Source: Craspedostauros australis
Lineage: Eukaryota > Bacillariophyta > Bacillariophyceae > Mastogloiales > Achnanthaceae
Assembly (NCBI GenBank): GCA_026770025.1
Contig: JAMXDE010000022.1
Coordinates: 806,001-870,000 of the forward strand
DNA length: 64,000 nucleotides
Direction: 5' to 3'
Shown piece by piece: positions 1-10,539 of the stretch. Numbering within the stretch: the first letter of the stretch is position 1; the number at the start of each line of letters is the position of its first letter. The notes below the pieces were generated by a model. The model searched no databases. It worked only from the letters and a program-made list of their open reading frames with translations, and was not told the DNA's origin. The translations under genes and the position numbers were made by a program.

Positions 1-548
1 GACGGTATGCCGTGCTCGACTCGTACCCGCAACTATCTTGCTCTTGCCCTTTCTATCTCGCCTGCACTCCAGAGAGAGAACACAAGGAGTCGTACGGATT
101 GCCGCCATGTCCAATCACCAAGGCGCTCTATCTCTCATGCCTGTCGCCAGTTTCGGATTGGAAGATGGCCCCCAAGAAGTGTGTCTCTCTAGACTACAAT
201 TGAGTCTACAAAATTCGCAAACAAGAAACGATTGGTCGTACTAGTCATGCGACTATACAGCAAGTGCTTCGTGACGTCACACGCGGCGATCCGGACGTTG
301 AACATGTGTCAGAAGATACCAAAACAGAAAACGACGACGACAACAACACCAACAACAAACGCACCTTCTTCTGCACCACGGTTGGATCTTCAGCATCTGA
401 AATGTATCCGAAGAGTCGACAATCGTGACAGCCGAAAGGAAGACTGTTGACGCCTGTTCACACTCTGCAAATACGTACAAGTCCAACTCGGCAGAAGCAT
501 ACATAATAGTATTCTTTTATTCCACTTGCAGCCATCGCGATCAGCATC
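1..548. other. Upstream region of FKBP gene, no gene seen
   Basis: No convincing coding region. The short open frames overlap on several frames and resemble nothing I know. The stretch probably holds the promoter and 5' leader of the FKBP gene that begins at 549. A palindromic TGACGTCA lies at 272-279. Confidence 0.5.
272..279. promoter_or_regulatory. CRE-like palindrome TGACGTCA
   Basis: A perfect TGACGTCA palindrome lies about 270 bases upstream of the FKBP start codon. bZIP factors bind this sequence in eukaryotes, and CRE-type elements act in CO2- and light-responsive promoters in diatoms. An 8-mer can occur by chance, so regulation of this gene is only an inference. Confidence 0.25.
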
Positions 549-1766
549 ATGAAGCTCTCTTCCATCGTCCAAGGTTCCTTGCTGCTCGTCATTGGATCGT
601 GCGCAGCCTTCTCGCCATCGTCGCCGGTTGCGTCACGATCTGTCGCCCGAACAGTCAGCAACAATGTGGCGGCTCTGCGGAGCGGATCGAATCCGCTGGA
701 AGTCGTGGACGACGAGAGCAACGCCTTCGAGGCATACTCCGTGACGGACCCCAACCAGGGACTCGCCACGAAAGACACCGTCGTGGGAACCGGCGAAGCT
801 GCCAAGACTGGCGATGTCATCACCGTTGCCTACGCAGGACGACTCATGTCCAATGGCAAGCAGTTTGATGCAGGCGCCGGATTCTCGTTCAAGCTGGGCG
901 AAGGTCGCGTCATGCCTGGTTGGGAGCAGGGCATTTCCGTACGTATGACCATGAATGATCATGGAGACATTCATGTTGATGGCTACTCGTATGTCCACAG
1001 CATCAACCGCGACGCGCAACATACGACGCACGTTGTGCAGCTGAAAGCGTCAACGTGATTGCAAGGACGCCGAAAGCAACTCAAGTACGAGGACCGCCGG
1101 TGCAGATGGTGATGACCGCAGCGCTTCACCCGAGATCTTGGGCAATGAATGGTTTGAGTGCAAGAGGGATTAGGGGCATTCTATTATACTTGATTTTCCT
1201 CGACGTTTGGCTTGAACATCAGTCAGCTGGAGATAGAGAAGATCCCATACTCGAGGCGATTGTTCCTTGTCATGGTCTGATGTCATGAGAATGGCATTGC
1301 CCAGTCCTGTAATGTAGGTGGTCTGCTCAGCTCTGCTGCGATTGTCCATTCGTCGACAGCCAGTCTCACCTTCCGAAATCACTGCATCGCCGCCATTGCG
1401 TTCCCTCTCCTTTTGGATCCCCACCCTCACCAAACAAACAACATGCTGCGCTTGACCATCTCCATTCCACCATGATTTTCGTCAATTCCCTATTGACCAC
1501 TGCAGGGCATGCGCGTGGGTGGCAAGCGCACGCTGCGCATCCCCCCTGGACTGGCATACGGCGAGCGTGGCGCCAGCGACGTGATCCCACCCAACAGCCA
1601 TCTGGAGTTCGATTGCGAATTGAAGGGCATCGCATCGAACCCCATCGAGGCAACCCTCCAGCAACTCAACTGGCAGAAGGAGCGCGTCATCACTTTCGCG
1701 CTGCTGCTGATACTGCTCGCAGCTTCGCCTACCTTGCCGGCATTCACCATTCCCAACCCATTTTGA
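549..1766 (+). CDS. FKBP-type peptidyl-prolyl isomerase, plastid-targeted, two exons
   Basis: Exons 549-938 and 1506-1766 (216 residues), with a 567-base intron that has a GTACGT donor and a TGCAG acceptor. Joining them gives the FKBP core motif [15 protein letters not shown] followed by IPPGLAYG, so the splice is well supported. FKBPs catalyse cis-trans isomerisation of X-Pro bonds and assist protein folding. Residues 1-20 form a hydrophobic signal peptide ending in CAA before Phe21, the diatom plastid-import motif, so import into the plastid, possibly the thylakoid lumen, is likely. The FKBP domain spans about residues 75-185. Oddly, the protein ends in a hydrophobic stretch ([20 protein letters not shown]) after a basic/polar segment, which could be a C-terminal membrane anchor. 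No neighbour suggests a specific client. Confidence 0.88.
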
Positions 1767-2294
1767 GGTGTTGAGCTCGACTGGAATGGACCAGACTGGA
1801 ATAGAGTCTCACGAAGTGCATGCATCTGGACATCAACACTCGCACTAGTAACCTATTCGAGAGATTATTGGACAGCTTAGTCGAGAGGGCTGTCCTGGAA
1901 TTCCATTGTTCTGGTGTCATCTCACCTTCTAGTTTGCACAGCATCAATGCGCCGTTGTACATTACATACCCGCAGAGAGTCCAGCTGTCACCACATCTCA
2001 GACAAACTGATTTAAGAGAAGAGTTGACTTCTGTCGCTACGAGGCCTCGTACGTATGCCAGATGCACCTGTAGTTGGCAGAAAATCAGATATGAGCACGG
2101 ATGGTTTGATGGTCATTAACTGTTGGGATGGAGTTTGGCATGATACTAATGTGGTATGGTGGCAGCGCACTCGTAGTAGTATGTGTATGCCTCAACTGCA
2201 TTACATCTCCCACGACCTGATCCCTCCATCCATCCAACCAAGTAAAGACAACACAGTGCCATCCCATCTTGTCCCTGTCCATCTGCATCAGTGC
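1767..2294. other. Intergenic, convergent 3' ends
   Basis: Between the FKBP stop and the stop of the minus-strand gene at 2295. Only short overlapping open frames are present. It probably holds the two 3' untranslated regions. Confidence 0.5.
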
Positions 2295-4424
2295 CTACTT
2301 GTCAACCTCCGTCGAGCGCCTCGCCAGATTACGCAGACTCATGGATATCTTCTGTCGCGATGCAGTGTCCGGGACCTGCTTCCAAAAGAGCCCGTCCCGC
2401 TTGAGGAAGCGAACGCGCTGCTGCACTTGCTCGGCGATGGCGGACGTCACCTTGGTCCTTTCCATCTTGCCCTGCGCCCTGTCGTAGATGGGCACCTGCG
2501 TTTCGAGATGCTCCATGAAGGCGACGTTGCCGCAGTAGGATTGGTAGGGCCAACCGCGGCCCAGGACGACGTCGGTGGGACCGGGGCGGAACATGGTGCC
2601 GGACGGTTTGCTTTTCATGTATTCGTTCCAGAGGTCAGCTTCGTAGTCGTGGATTTTGACAAGGTAGGGTGGGAACTGTTGCTGTTGTGCTGAATGTGTC
2701 ATTTGGGAGGGTTGTGGTCTGCATTCGGACTCGGCTTTGTTTTCGTCTACGTCTTCATGTTCGTAAACGTGTTTGTTCGGATGGCATGATTGCGAAGACG
2801 CGGTGAGGCTGGCGCTGGGACTGATGTCCGGAAGACCAACACCATGATCATTGTAGTGACAATCAGGGAGGTCACCGACCTTGGTCTCTTGCTGTTGCGA
2901 CTCGGCGTCGTAGAGATGTGGATCGTCATGATGCTGCGGCTGCACGTTGTTGGTGACGTCCAAGGAATCGAGGAGGTGGCTCGGTACGCCGTATGTCTTG
3001 AGCTCGTACATGCACTCCAGAGGACTCCCGAAGTGGAACTTGGTGCGGATGCGCATGTCCTGCGACACCGCGAGGAGGAGGAGGGAGATGTAAGGTTTCA
3101 TGGCTGTCTCTCCGAAGCACAGATGGTTGCTGGTCATGCGGAGCGGCATGGAGTTGGTGAATCCCCACTTGCCGAGCTCCTTGAGGGCCTGGAGGAAGTT
3201 GAATATCTGCTTGGGCGCAGCATTGATGGTGTTCGTGATCGTGATGAGGCCGTTCTTCTGCGACGTGAGGGACTTGATGGGCACCGTGGCATTGATGTAC
3301 CACAGGGCCTTGAGGACGGATCGCACGGAGCAGTAGATGGGAAAGCGCGCGAAGTTGAAGATGAGGACCGACCGCTCGTTAATATCCCTGGTGACGGCCT
3401 CGTGCCTCATGATGGCGCTGTTCTGCAGGATCCACTTGGCGTCGGCGTCGAGGTCGTCCCACCTGATGGGACGCACGAAGCCATGCTCGCCGAAGAGCTC
3501 GAGCTTGACCTGGAAGTACTTGGCGGTGGATTGCGCGGCGACCTTGATGTCCCACCTGGCCGCCTGCAGCATCTTGAGGAGGAGCATCCTGTTCTTGACG
3601 GCGTAGGGCGAGAGGAAGGCAGCCTTGTTGTAGGCATCCTTCTTCCGGATTGTCTGCAGCTCGTCCTCCAGCTTTTGGAATTGCGCCTGCAGGTATGCCG
3701 GATCATCCTCCTTCCTTTGCGTCTTGTTGGCCTCCGCAGCAGCACCGTGGATGTCGTCGTAGACGATCTCCCTGTCCTGGATGGTGAGCGAGAGCAGCTC
3801 GTTCGCCAGGAGCCTCTCTCCATCTGTGACAGTTTCCAACGAATAGGCATTGTCTGGTTTGATCGTCTCGTGCTGGTGCTGTTGGTGCTGGTGCTGCTGT
3901 TGTTTCTGGCGGCGTTGCCGTTGCCCCTGTTTCTGGAGCTGCTGCTGAAGACGTTGCTGCTGCTGCTCCAGCTGGTGCAGCTTGATGCCCGCCGCTTCCA
4001 TGTCAGCCTGCTTGGCCGCACAGTCCGCACCATCCGTGTCATGTATTTGCGTCTGCGTCTGAGTGATCGTGGTGGTGGTTGTGGTGGTGATCGTGGTGGT
4101 GGTTGTGCCATTGGGCGTCGCCTTGCCTGTCCTGGTGGTCGTGGTCTCTATCCTCGGAGTCGTCTGGATGGACGGCATGCTCTTGACGGACTTCGTCTTG
4201 CGCTGCTTCCACGGTGGATGGAAATGAAAGGGGTTGCAGCAGTGGCTGTCGGCAGCCCTGTTATGCAAGGCCGCAACCTCCGGTGACACGAAGGCATACG
4301 ATCCACCATCCGCAGCTGCCGCGGAGGAATGCGCCGTGATGGGTTCTGGTGAAGGTACGGCTTTCGTTTCCTGCGGCAGTAGCGTCGGCCACGGGGTGGT
4401 GTCAATGGGGTAGGCGCGCTTCAT
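2295..4424 (-). CDS. Sec14/CRAL-TRIO-like region fused to DUF6824-type domain, intronless
   Basis: 709 residues from the first ATG (4424); the frame is open further upstream but without an ATG. Residues about 155-181 are Gln/His-rich. The motif LTIQDREIVYDDIHG (about 213-230) opens a region to about residue 490 with a helical lead (FLSP...LLLKMLQAARWD...KLELFG) and a core that resembles diatom CRAL-TRIO/Sec14-like lipid-binding proteins. A DUF6824-type domain closes the protein (about 614-708): GPTDVVLGRG, CGN, a Lys-rich helix, R-FLKRDG and RQKISMSLRNLAR. The domain's function is not established; the GRG/Lys pattern has led to suggestions of nucleic-acid binding. A paralog with the same order of domains but two introns lies at 43-45.5 kb, where the interrupting insertions are. 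The intronless state could reflect intron loss or retroposition. No signal peptide is visible. Confidence 0.75.
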   Translation of the reverse strand: MKRAYPIDTTPWPTLLPQETKAVPSPEPITAHSSAAAADGGSYAFVSPEVAALHNRAADSHCCNPFHFHPPWKQRKTKSVKSMPSIQTTPRIETTTTRTGKATPNGTTTTTITTTTTTTITQTQTQIHDTDGADCAAKQADMEAAGIKLHQLEQQQQRLQQQLQKQGQRQRRQKQQQHQHQQHQHETIKPDNAYSLETVTDGERLLANELLSLTIQDREIVYDDIHGAAAEANKTQRKEDDPAYLQAQFQKLEDELQTIRKKDAYNKAAFLSPYAVKNRMLLLKMLQAARWDIKVAAQSTAKYFQVKLELFGEHGFVRPIRWDDLDADAKWILQNSAIMRHEAVTRDINERSVLIFNFARFPIYCSVRSVLKALWYINATVPIKSLTSQKNGLITITNTINAAPKQIFNFLQALKELGKWGFTNSMPLRMTSNHLCFGETAMKPYISLLLLAVSQDMRIRTKFHFGSPLECMYELKTYGVPSHLLDSLDVTNNVQPQHHDDPHLYDAESQQQETKVGDLPDCHYNDHGVGLPDISPSASLTASSQSCHPNKHVYEHEDVDENKAESECRPQPSQMTHSAQQQQFPPYLVKIHDYEADLWNEYMKSKPSGTMFRPGPTDVVLGRGWPYQSYCGNVAFMEHLETQVPIYDRAQGKMERTKVTSAIAEQVQQRVRFLKRDGLFWKQVPDTASRQKISMSLRNLARRSTEVDK

Positions 4425-5936
4425 GTCCACCGTTGTTCTATGTACGAGTGTGAGTGCGAGTGTGAGTATGTTCCGACGTGGTAATATATTTGTGTTTGCA
4501 CACGTTGTGCTTGTGCTTAGGCTGCACTGCGGATGTTGGCGCGGATCCAGCACGGAGCAACCTCCCTCCGACCGCTGGCTCGTGACGATTTGACCTCTTT
4601 GGCGCGAGACGGTGCTGTTCCGTGGATGTGCACAACCGGCGCTGATGGTGGTGTTTGGCACAAGGCGAGGCACGTCCAGAGAGTAGATGCGAGATCACCT
4701 GATTGATGGAGAAGGTGCAATACTCGTTTGGAGGGAAGGCCGTCGTCGTTTGTGTAACAACGGAGGGACCGCTTGTTGCGAATGGTATGTATAGCAGCAA
4801 TCCTATTTGTTACATCACGTTGCTCCTATCGCCGACACAAGGCTGATGCCTTCGCGGATCCATGAGCTGCGGTATTCGAAACACGTTTGGCCTGATGCGG
4901 TTGTTGGTGGTGGCGGTTGTTTCCCTTGTTGCAAACGAACAACGTTGCGGTACCGTTGGTTGGGCTCTTGGGGGCCATGGCGATGTCAGCAAGCGCCTTC
5001 CTTCTCGCAAACAACGCCCTTCTGTGGAGAAGTGTTCGGGCTGTGGTACGGCTAATACCTACACACCATAGATCGTGCTTCCACGCTGACGGATCGTCCA
5101 TACGGTTGTTTCGTGCAAACATGTTGTCACCACCAAGCAGTGATTGTGGACCTGCGAACGCAGTCCAGAGACAATTCTGCGCCTTCGACCATGAATGAAA
5201 AGGACTGTGTTCTTTCTTTACCTGTGAGGAGCGGTTAATTGATGTGAAGACTAAAGTATCATTATGCCATAAATTGACACCATCAACCGAAGTGTAGTGG
5301 TGCAAGAAGCACTTGAATAGCCCCTTTTTCAATGTCAAGTGATATCCAAGAATTTCAGAAATGCTTGTTGTGGCGATTTGTTCACGCTGTCGCCTGCTTC
5401 GAAGCCAGGTGCTGAAAGTCGCTGTTGTTTCCCACGTGCCCTGGTGGAGTGAATGTATTGGAAGGCGGTACAGTGCAGAGGGTCGAGATGGGTTGGGGGT
5501 GGGCAGATGTGGCACATGTGCAAAGACTGGTGAAGGACCGTGCTGACACACGCTGCGTAGATGTGGAATGAGAGAGGAGGAGATTAATGTTGAACACATG
5601 AGACTGGCAACATGGGAGGGAGAACGTACCCTGGCAACAAAACTTCATGTGAATTCCATGCTCGCAGAGAGATCATCCGCACTTGGCAGGAAGAGAAAGG
5701 GAGAATCACATTGCAGAGACCAACACTGGGCATAATGGCATTGTTGGAAAGGCACAAATGAGCAAAAGGAGGACAAGAAGCCACACCTGCATTCGCAGGC
5801 ACAACCACAACCACAATCACAAACCCACAGGCTCAAAGAGATCACATGAGATAGATCACTTTGAAAAGAAGAAAAACGCAGAGGCAGTCTCTCCAGATTG
5901 TACACATCCCACACCAAGAGCATCATAACAAGAAGT
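4425..5936. other. Divergent intergenic region, no gene seen
   Basis: Separates the start of the minus-strand gene at 4424 from the plus-strand gene at 5937, so it should contain both promoters. The longest open frame (minus, 4826-5599) has no recognisable domain, and equally long frames run opposite to it. A short GTGAGTGCGAGTGTGAGTATG-like repeat lies near 4448-4470. Confidence 0.45.
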
Positions 5937-6962
5937 ATGGACATAGAGGCCAACACTGGCACCTGCAGCAATGGTGAGAGCAACGATACCAAGAGGAGCG
6001 TGCAAGAGGGAACAGATGAAGCCAAAGTTAGAGAGATGATTGCAGCCACAAACCGCACTGTTGACCCAGAAGGCACTGCAATCACAGGTACACCTCATGG
6101 CTCTGGTGCCCACAACAACAGTGAAGTCTATGACCAAAGCAACAACCAAAACTACAACCAAAACTATGACCAAGAACAAAAGAAGGACAAGAAGGAGCAA
6201 GCAACTGGGGTTGGAACAGGCATGCTGATGAACATGGATGCTGGTCGGAACAAACTTCCTGCCAGTGGCAGCGCCAAAGCGAATGGCTGCAATGACAATG
6301 AAACCACGGATGTCGGTGATGGTAGAGCCGTGCTTATCCGCAGACAAGGAAAGCGGAACCACATGCACAAATCTAGCTCATTGGATCTGCGTTGCATGCC
6401 TGTGGACAATCTCCTCAAGCCCAAGCATCATCACAATGGCACCATCGATGACACCGTCAATGGCACTGTCAAAGGCAACGATCAAGGCGCTTTGCCACAG
6501 CTGGCAGCTTCTGCAAACTCCAACTGTGGCACTCAGCATTGTTCTGCCAATCTCTTCACCACCACCACAACTACCGCCGACTCCAACTTCAGTGGCTGCA
6601 ACAGCAAGGGAAACAGCGCAGACAACAGGAGCGAATTCAGGAAGCACATACAGCAACAAACACAGCAGAGCAATCGTGCCATTGACCCCCGAACCTTGCA
6701 GTTGCGGAGGCAGCAGATCTTGCAAAAGGAGGAGCTTCTGCATCACATCCACCTCCTGCAAACCAAGATGACCAACATGGCAGACGAGAAAGTGGAGCAC
6801 GAGATCTCACGCCACTCCATCAAAAGCAGCTCCAGGGCGGTCTCGCGATCGCTCGCCAACAGCACCTTCTTCGACCTCGCAAAGGGCGACGTGCCCAGTC
6901 AAGCATCATGGTGGTCCATCCAGGATTCCTCGGGAACCTTCGTGACCATGGAAGACTTTTAG
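5937..6962 (+). CDS. Hypothetical low-complexity protein
   Basis: 341 residues from the first in-frame ATG at 5937. Residues 1-240 are rich in Asn, Thr, Gly and Gln, including a QSNNQNYNQNYDQEQ repeat and a Thr run (TTTTTTA). A predicted coiled coil (RTLQLRRQQILQKEELLHHI onward, about residues 255-290) precedes a Ser-rich stretch. The C-terminus ends WWSIQDSSGTFVTMEDF. I recognise no family. The length of the frame, its ATG and its composition, typical of diatom regulatory-type proteins, support a gene. There is no signal peptide or membrane segment. The next gene downstream is unrelated, so the context gives no clue to function. Confidence 0.55.
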   Translation: MDIEANTGTCSNGESNDTKRSVQEGTDEAKVREMIAATNRTVDPEGTAITGTPHGSGAHNNSEVYDQSNNQNYNQNYDQEQKKDKKEQATGVGTGMLMNMDAGRNKLPASGSAKANGCNDNETTDVGDGRAVLIRRQGKRNHMHKSSSLDLRCMPVDNLLKPKHHHNGTIDDTVNGTVKGNDQGALPQLAASANSNCGTQHCSANLFTTTTTTADSNFSGCNSKGNSADNRSEFRKHIQQQTQQSNRAIDPRTLQLRRQQILQKEELLHHIHLLQTKMTNMADEKVEHEISRHSIKSSSRAVSRSLANSTFFDLAKGDVPSQASWWSIQDSSGTFVTMEDF

Positions 6963-7720
6963 ACGTCTGCAGGCTGTGCTTTGGACGCAAGAAACGCCAA
7001 CCCTGCTCAGTTGGTCCAGCAGTTGGATGGGGCGGTGGCCATTTCCCTTCATGGCGCGGTGGTTTCGAGTCGACTGGGGACTGTGGCGACTTGTCTGTGA
7101 CGAGCATCGACCAACCGTCCACACTAGATTTTGTAATTCCAAAATCGTTTTTGTCAAGCAATAATATTCTCGGTTTCGTTTGAGGACACTCTATTTCAAC
7201 TATGGCTGTGGGATTGTATTGAATATGGGACACGCTGTTGTGTTTGTCGCCCGAAATCGTGTTTGGGATATGCGGTGATATATATTACCTTACAAAAGCA
7301 GTGAGGTTGCTCTGGATTGATCGAAGGGGTCAAAACAACAACATTCCAAACGGACGTTATCGGACGATCAGTGGCATCGTGTTTTTTCTGTTTGGTTGGA
7401 ACTGTTCGTCACGAACAAGATCCAAACAGAAGCCTTGTTCCGTGGTGGTTGCAGTTGGCAACGAAAACGACAAGCGAGGACAGGAGAGAACACGAAGAGG
7501 AGGACAACAGCATCGTCGGATGGTGGCTCCTGTACCATACCATACGTTCTGAGAGAGCGCGGCATCAGCACCAGAGCCTTCTTCCAACAGATATTACATT
7601 ATACAATAGAGAACGGAGGACGGTACAGAACAAGCAGCATCGCTCAATCAAGCAACACACGCACTCAGCTCGACGAGTACTCCACAGCAACAAGACCTTC
7701 TGGGCTTCTCTCGAGACAAC
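6963..7720. other. Intergenic, probable promoter of hexuronate reductase gene
   Basis: No gene recognised. Several overlapping frames under 160 codons occur on both strands. The region should carry the 3' end of the preceding gene and the promoter of the gene at 7721. Confidence 0.45.
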
Positions 7721-10020
7721 ATGCCACCGCCACCGCCACCATCAAAAGCAACAGCAAAAGCAGCAGGTCCAGCAGCGACGCCGGCCAGTGAGATGACTCA
7801 TTGGTTGCCATCGCCGCAGAGAGGCAGCGATGATGACGCCATCGAGTGTCTATGCTTGGGAACCGGGCGCTTCTTGCGATCCGTGCTCGTTCCAGCCTGC
7901 AATGCCGCGGGGTATCGCACTGCTTTGATTCAGCCACGTGGGCACAGTTTCGTCGATTTCATGCACGAACAAGCGCAGCAACAAGCTTCCGCTGGATCCG
8001 TTGCTGCGTCGTATCCGGTCGATACCGTGCAGTACGACGGCTCCATTCAGACGGATGGGATTGCCTGCCACGGAGCCTTTTCCTTGGCATCAAAAGACGG
8101 AAAGGTTGCTTTGGCAGAGGTCCTGCCGTCCATGAAACCGTAAGTCAGAAGCAACCGTTGAGTTGATGAGAGACAGGCGGTGCACTGGGCTTGTCGCACT
8201 ATTTGTTGGCGCTGTGTCCCGTTGCATGACATTGCATTATGTGAGATTATACTTACACCCTCATTATATCTCCTCATATGTGTGGCGTTGGTGATGATGT
8301 CTTCCTTCGTTTCGCACGAACGACTTTGAAATGTCTCCATTTTCTTCATCGTCAATAATGCCGCCAACACTACCATCAATATTCACGCCGCCGCTGCTTC
8401 CGCCATCGCCACCAATGCCACCAATACCCTACATGTTCCACCAGAATTACGATCTTGGGACTTGGCGTCACGGAGGCTGGATTGGCTTCGGCCTCCACAG
8501 GCGCGATGAAGAATTTGTACGAACTGCTGCACCTGATGTGCACATTGCGAAACGAGAGGGTTTGGAACACGGATGAGAAGCTTTGCGTCATAGATATGGA
8601 CAACGTGCCAAACAATGGGCAGAAGGTTCACGGGCACATGATGGCATTGCTAGCTGAGCAAGAGGCGGAGGAGGAGAAGACTGCGGACGGCGAGGAGGCG
8701 GGCGATTCCGAGATCGTTCGCAAGTTCTTGACGGAGCGAGTCGTCTTCCTCAACACGATGGTTGACCGAATCACAGCACACCGCGTCGAACCGACCAATG
8801 AGCCGATGATTCCACGTTGCGAACCCACGCCAGCAAAGGCATTGGTGATATTGGACCCCAACAACGACTTGCCCAGACAATTTGCCCAAACGATGGCGAA
8901 GCCGGAGAACAAGAAGTTCGGAGTGGCTGTGCGTTCCATCGCAACCGATTTTCAGAATGACATCGATTGGAAGCTCCGCATTGCCAATGGCACCCACACA
9001 GCCATTGCGCACACGATGGCATTGTGCAAACTCTTGAAGACTGACGCACTGTCCAAGTCGGATGAAACGGCAAGCCTCCTGTGCGATTATCTTGACGCAT
9101 TGTTCCAGGATCAAATCATGCCCGCAGGATGCCTTGCTGCAGCTCGTAGCGGGATCGGCAGCAGCAGCGATGGCGATGGCGATAGCGATGCCAACACGAA
9201 AGCTGCAGTCCAAGCAGTCTACGATGATTGGAGGCGGCGGCTTCTTCATCCGCACTTTGGTCTCTCGACCTTCTTCATCACCCAAAACGGCCCAGCAAAA
9301 GGTGGGATTCGGTTGGGGCCGACCGTCAGCAATCTAGCAGCTGGTGGGCTTGCTTCGCAGGCAGAACATGCGGGGAACTCATTGCAGAGTATCACTGTTC
9401 CCATAGCCTTTGCTTTTGCTGCACTGCTGCGATGGTTAACCCCATGCCATGCAAAGGCTGACGGTGCCTACATCGGTTGGTTGGATGGCCACAACCATGG
9501 AGAAGTTCGAAGTGCCGTTGGCAGGCGTTTGGACGCACCCGGTCCTGAACCATCTCAGTCAGAGGTGGTGTATGCAGATGGGCTGTCGCACAATTTGGAA
9601 ATGGGTTGGTACGAGTTTCGATCATCTTGCAAGGTCCATCGGGAAGACACCCAAGCCGATGCGAATCTATCTGATTGGTTGATGCAACTTGCGTCAGAGT
9701 CATGCGGTGGTAAACAGTCAATGCAACCGAGTTCCTACGAAGCGGCAGCCAAAGCGTACCTCATCTCTGATGAAGGGGGAAACCTCGGGCATCTCGCAGC
9801 GGAGCTGGGCTCCGGTAGCAACGGCCGTGCCGTTTTGGATGAGCTCGCGAAGGCAGTATCCACACTTTACGCTCGCATGATCGCTGGTGATCCGATCATG
9901 GATTTGCTCCGCGAAATCAAGGAAGCGAAGGAACCGTATGCTGGTGGATTCCAAACAACCGTCGATGCTCTGATCGATTGCCGTGCAGGGGATGCAAATC
10001 GGCCGCTCCACTTTAAGTAA
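7721..10020 (+). CDS. Mannitol dehydrogenase-family hexuronate reductase (tagaturonate/fructuronate reductase-like), two exons
   Basis: Exons 7721-8139 and 8445-10020 (664 residues). The 305-base intron has a GTAAGT donor and a CCACCAG acceptor, and the junction reads MKP-ITILGLGVTEAG. The N-terminal part has the family's dinucleotide-binding motif (CLGTGRFLRSVLVPA, about residue 45). The centre has CVIDMDNVPNNGQKVHG and FLNTMVDRIT. The C-terminal catalytic domain has WKLRIANGTHT, in which K316, N321 and H324 match the catalytic Lys-Asn-His of polyol-specific long-chain dehydrogenases. Enzymes of this family reduce tagaturonate, fructuronate or keto sugars with NAD(P)H. The adjacent uronate isomerase would produce tagaturonate or fructuronate, which favours a UxaB/UxaC-type pair over mannitol metabolism. 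It is longer than bacterial UxaB (about 480 residues), partly through an Asp/Gly-rich insert near residue 385. No clear targeting peptide is seen, so it is probably cytosolic. Confidence 0.8.
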
Positions 10021-10539
10021 GTGACAACATTGCGATACCTGTACCCAACCATACTGTACTGGTCTGTACTTGCGAAAAGTCACGGGTGCTTGAGAAACTG
10101 CTTGCGATCGATAAAAGCACCACGTACGTGTGGTAGGAAATGACTCTTGTTCTACTCGTATGTATTTTACCATATTGCATGTATCCAGGTCCTCCTATCT
10201 GGTTCCATGGAACTTGGGACGGAGATTCGAGATTCACGATTCTCTGTCGGGCTTTGTCTTCTTTTGAATTCAGCCGTATGGTATGGTACCCATCTGCACT
10301 CGTCTTGTGACCATCTGATTCAACCACACCCGCCTGCACTTTCCTCCGAACGAATCAATATTCTTGTCCATTCGGAATGGCGCGCAACATTGCTGACGGC
10401 CCGTTCGACGCGTCCTCGGCATGTTGCGTGGCACGTGCATGCCCTATTATGCATATGGGTATATGCCGGTCGTGGGTGTATGTCCACAATACGACAAACG
10501 GCTCAAAGACAACCGGCCATCCCAAATCACAGCGCTGTC
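10021..10539. other. Intergenic between the two hexuronate genes
   Basis: 519 bases separate the two same-strand genes. The frame of the downstream gene stays open to about 10147, but the sequence there does not resemble the family. It includes TACTCGTA at 10153-10160. Probably the 3' end of the first gene and the promoter of the second. Confidence 0.45.

Noticed and set aside
2790-4286. 498-codon plus-strand open frame
   Set aside because: Antisense of the Sec14-like/DUF6824 gene; its Leu/Val/Glu-rich composition is the mirror of Gln- and Asp-rich codons.
4826-5599. 257-codon minus-strand open frame
   Set aside because: No ATG-supported start with coding character, no motif, and competing frames on the other strand.
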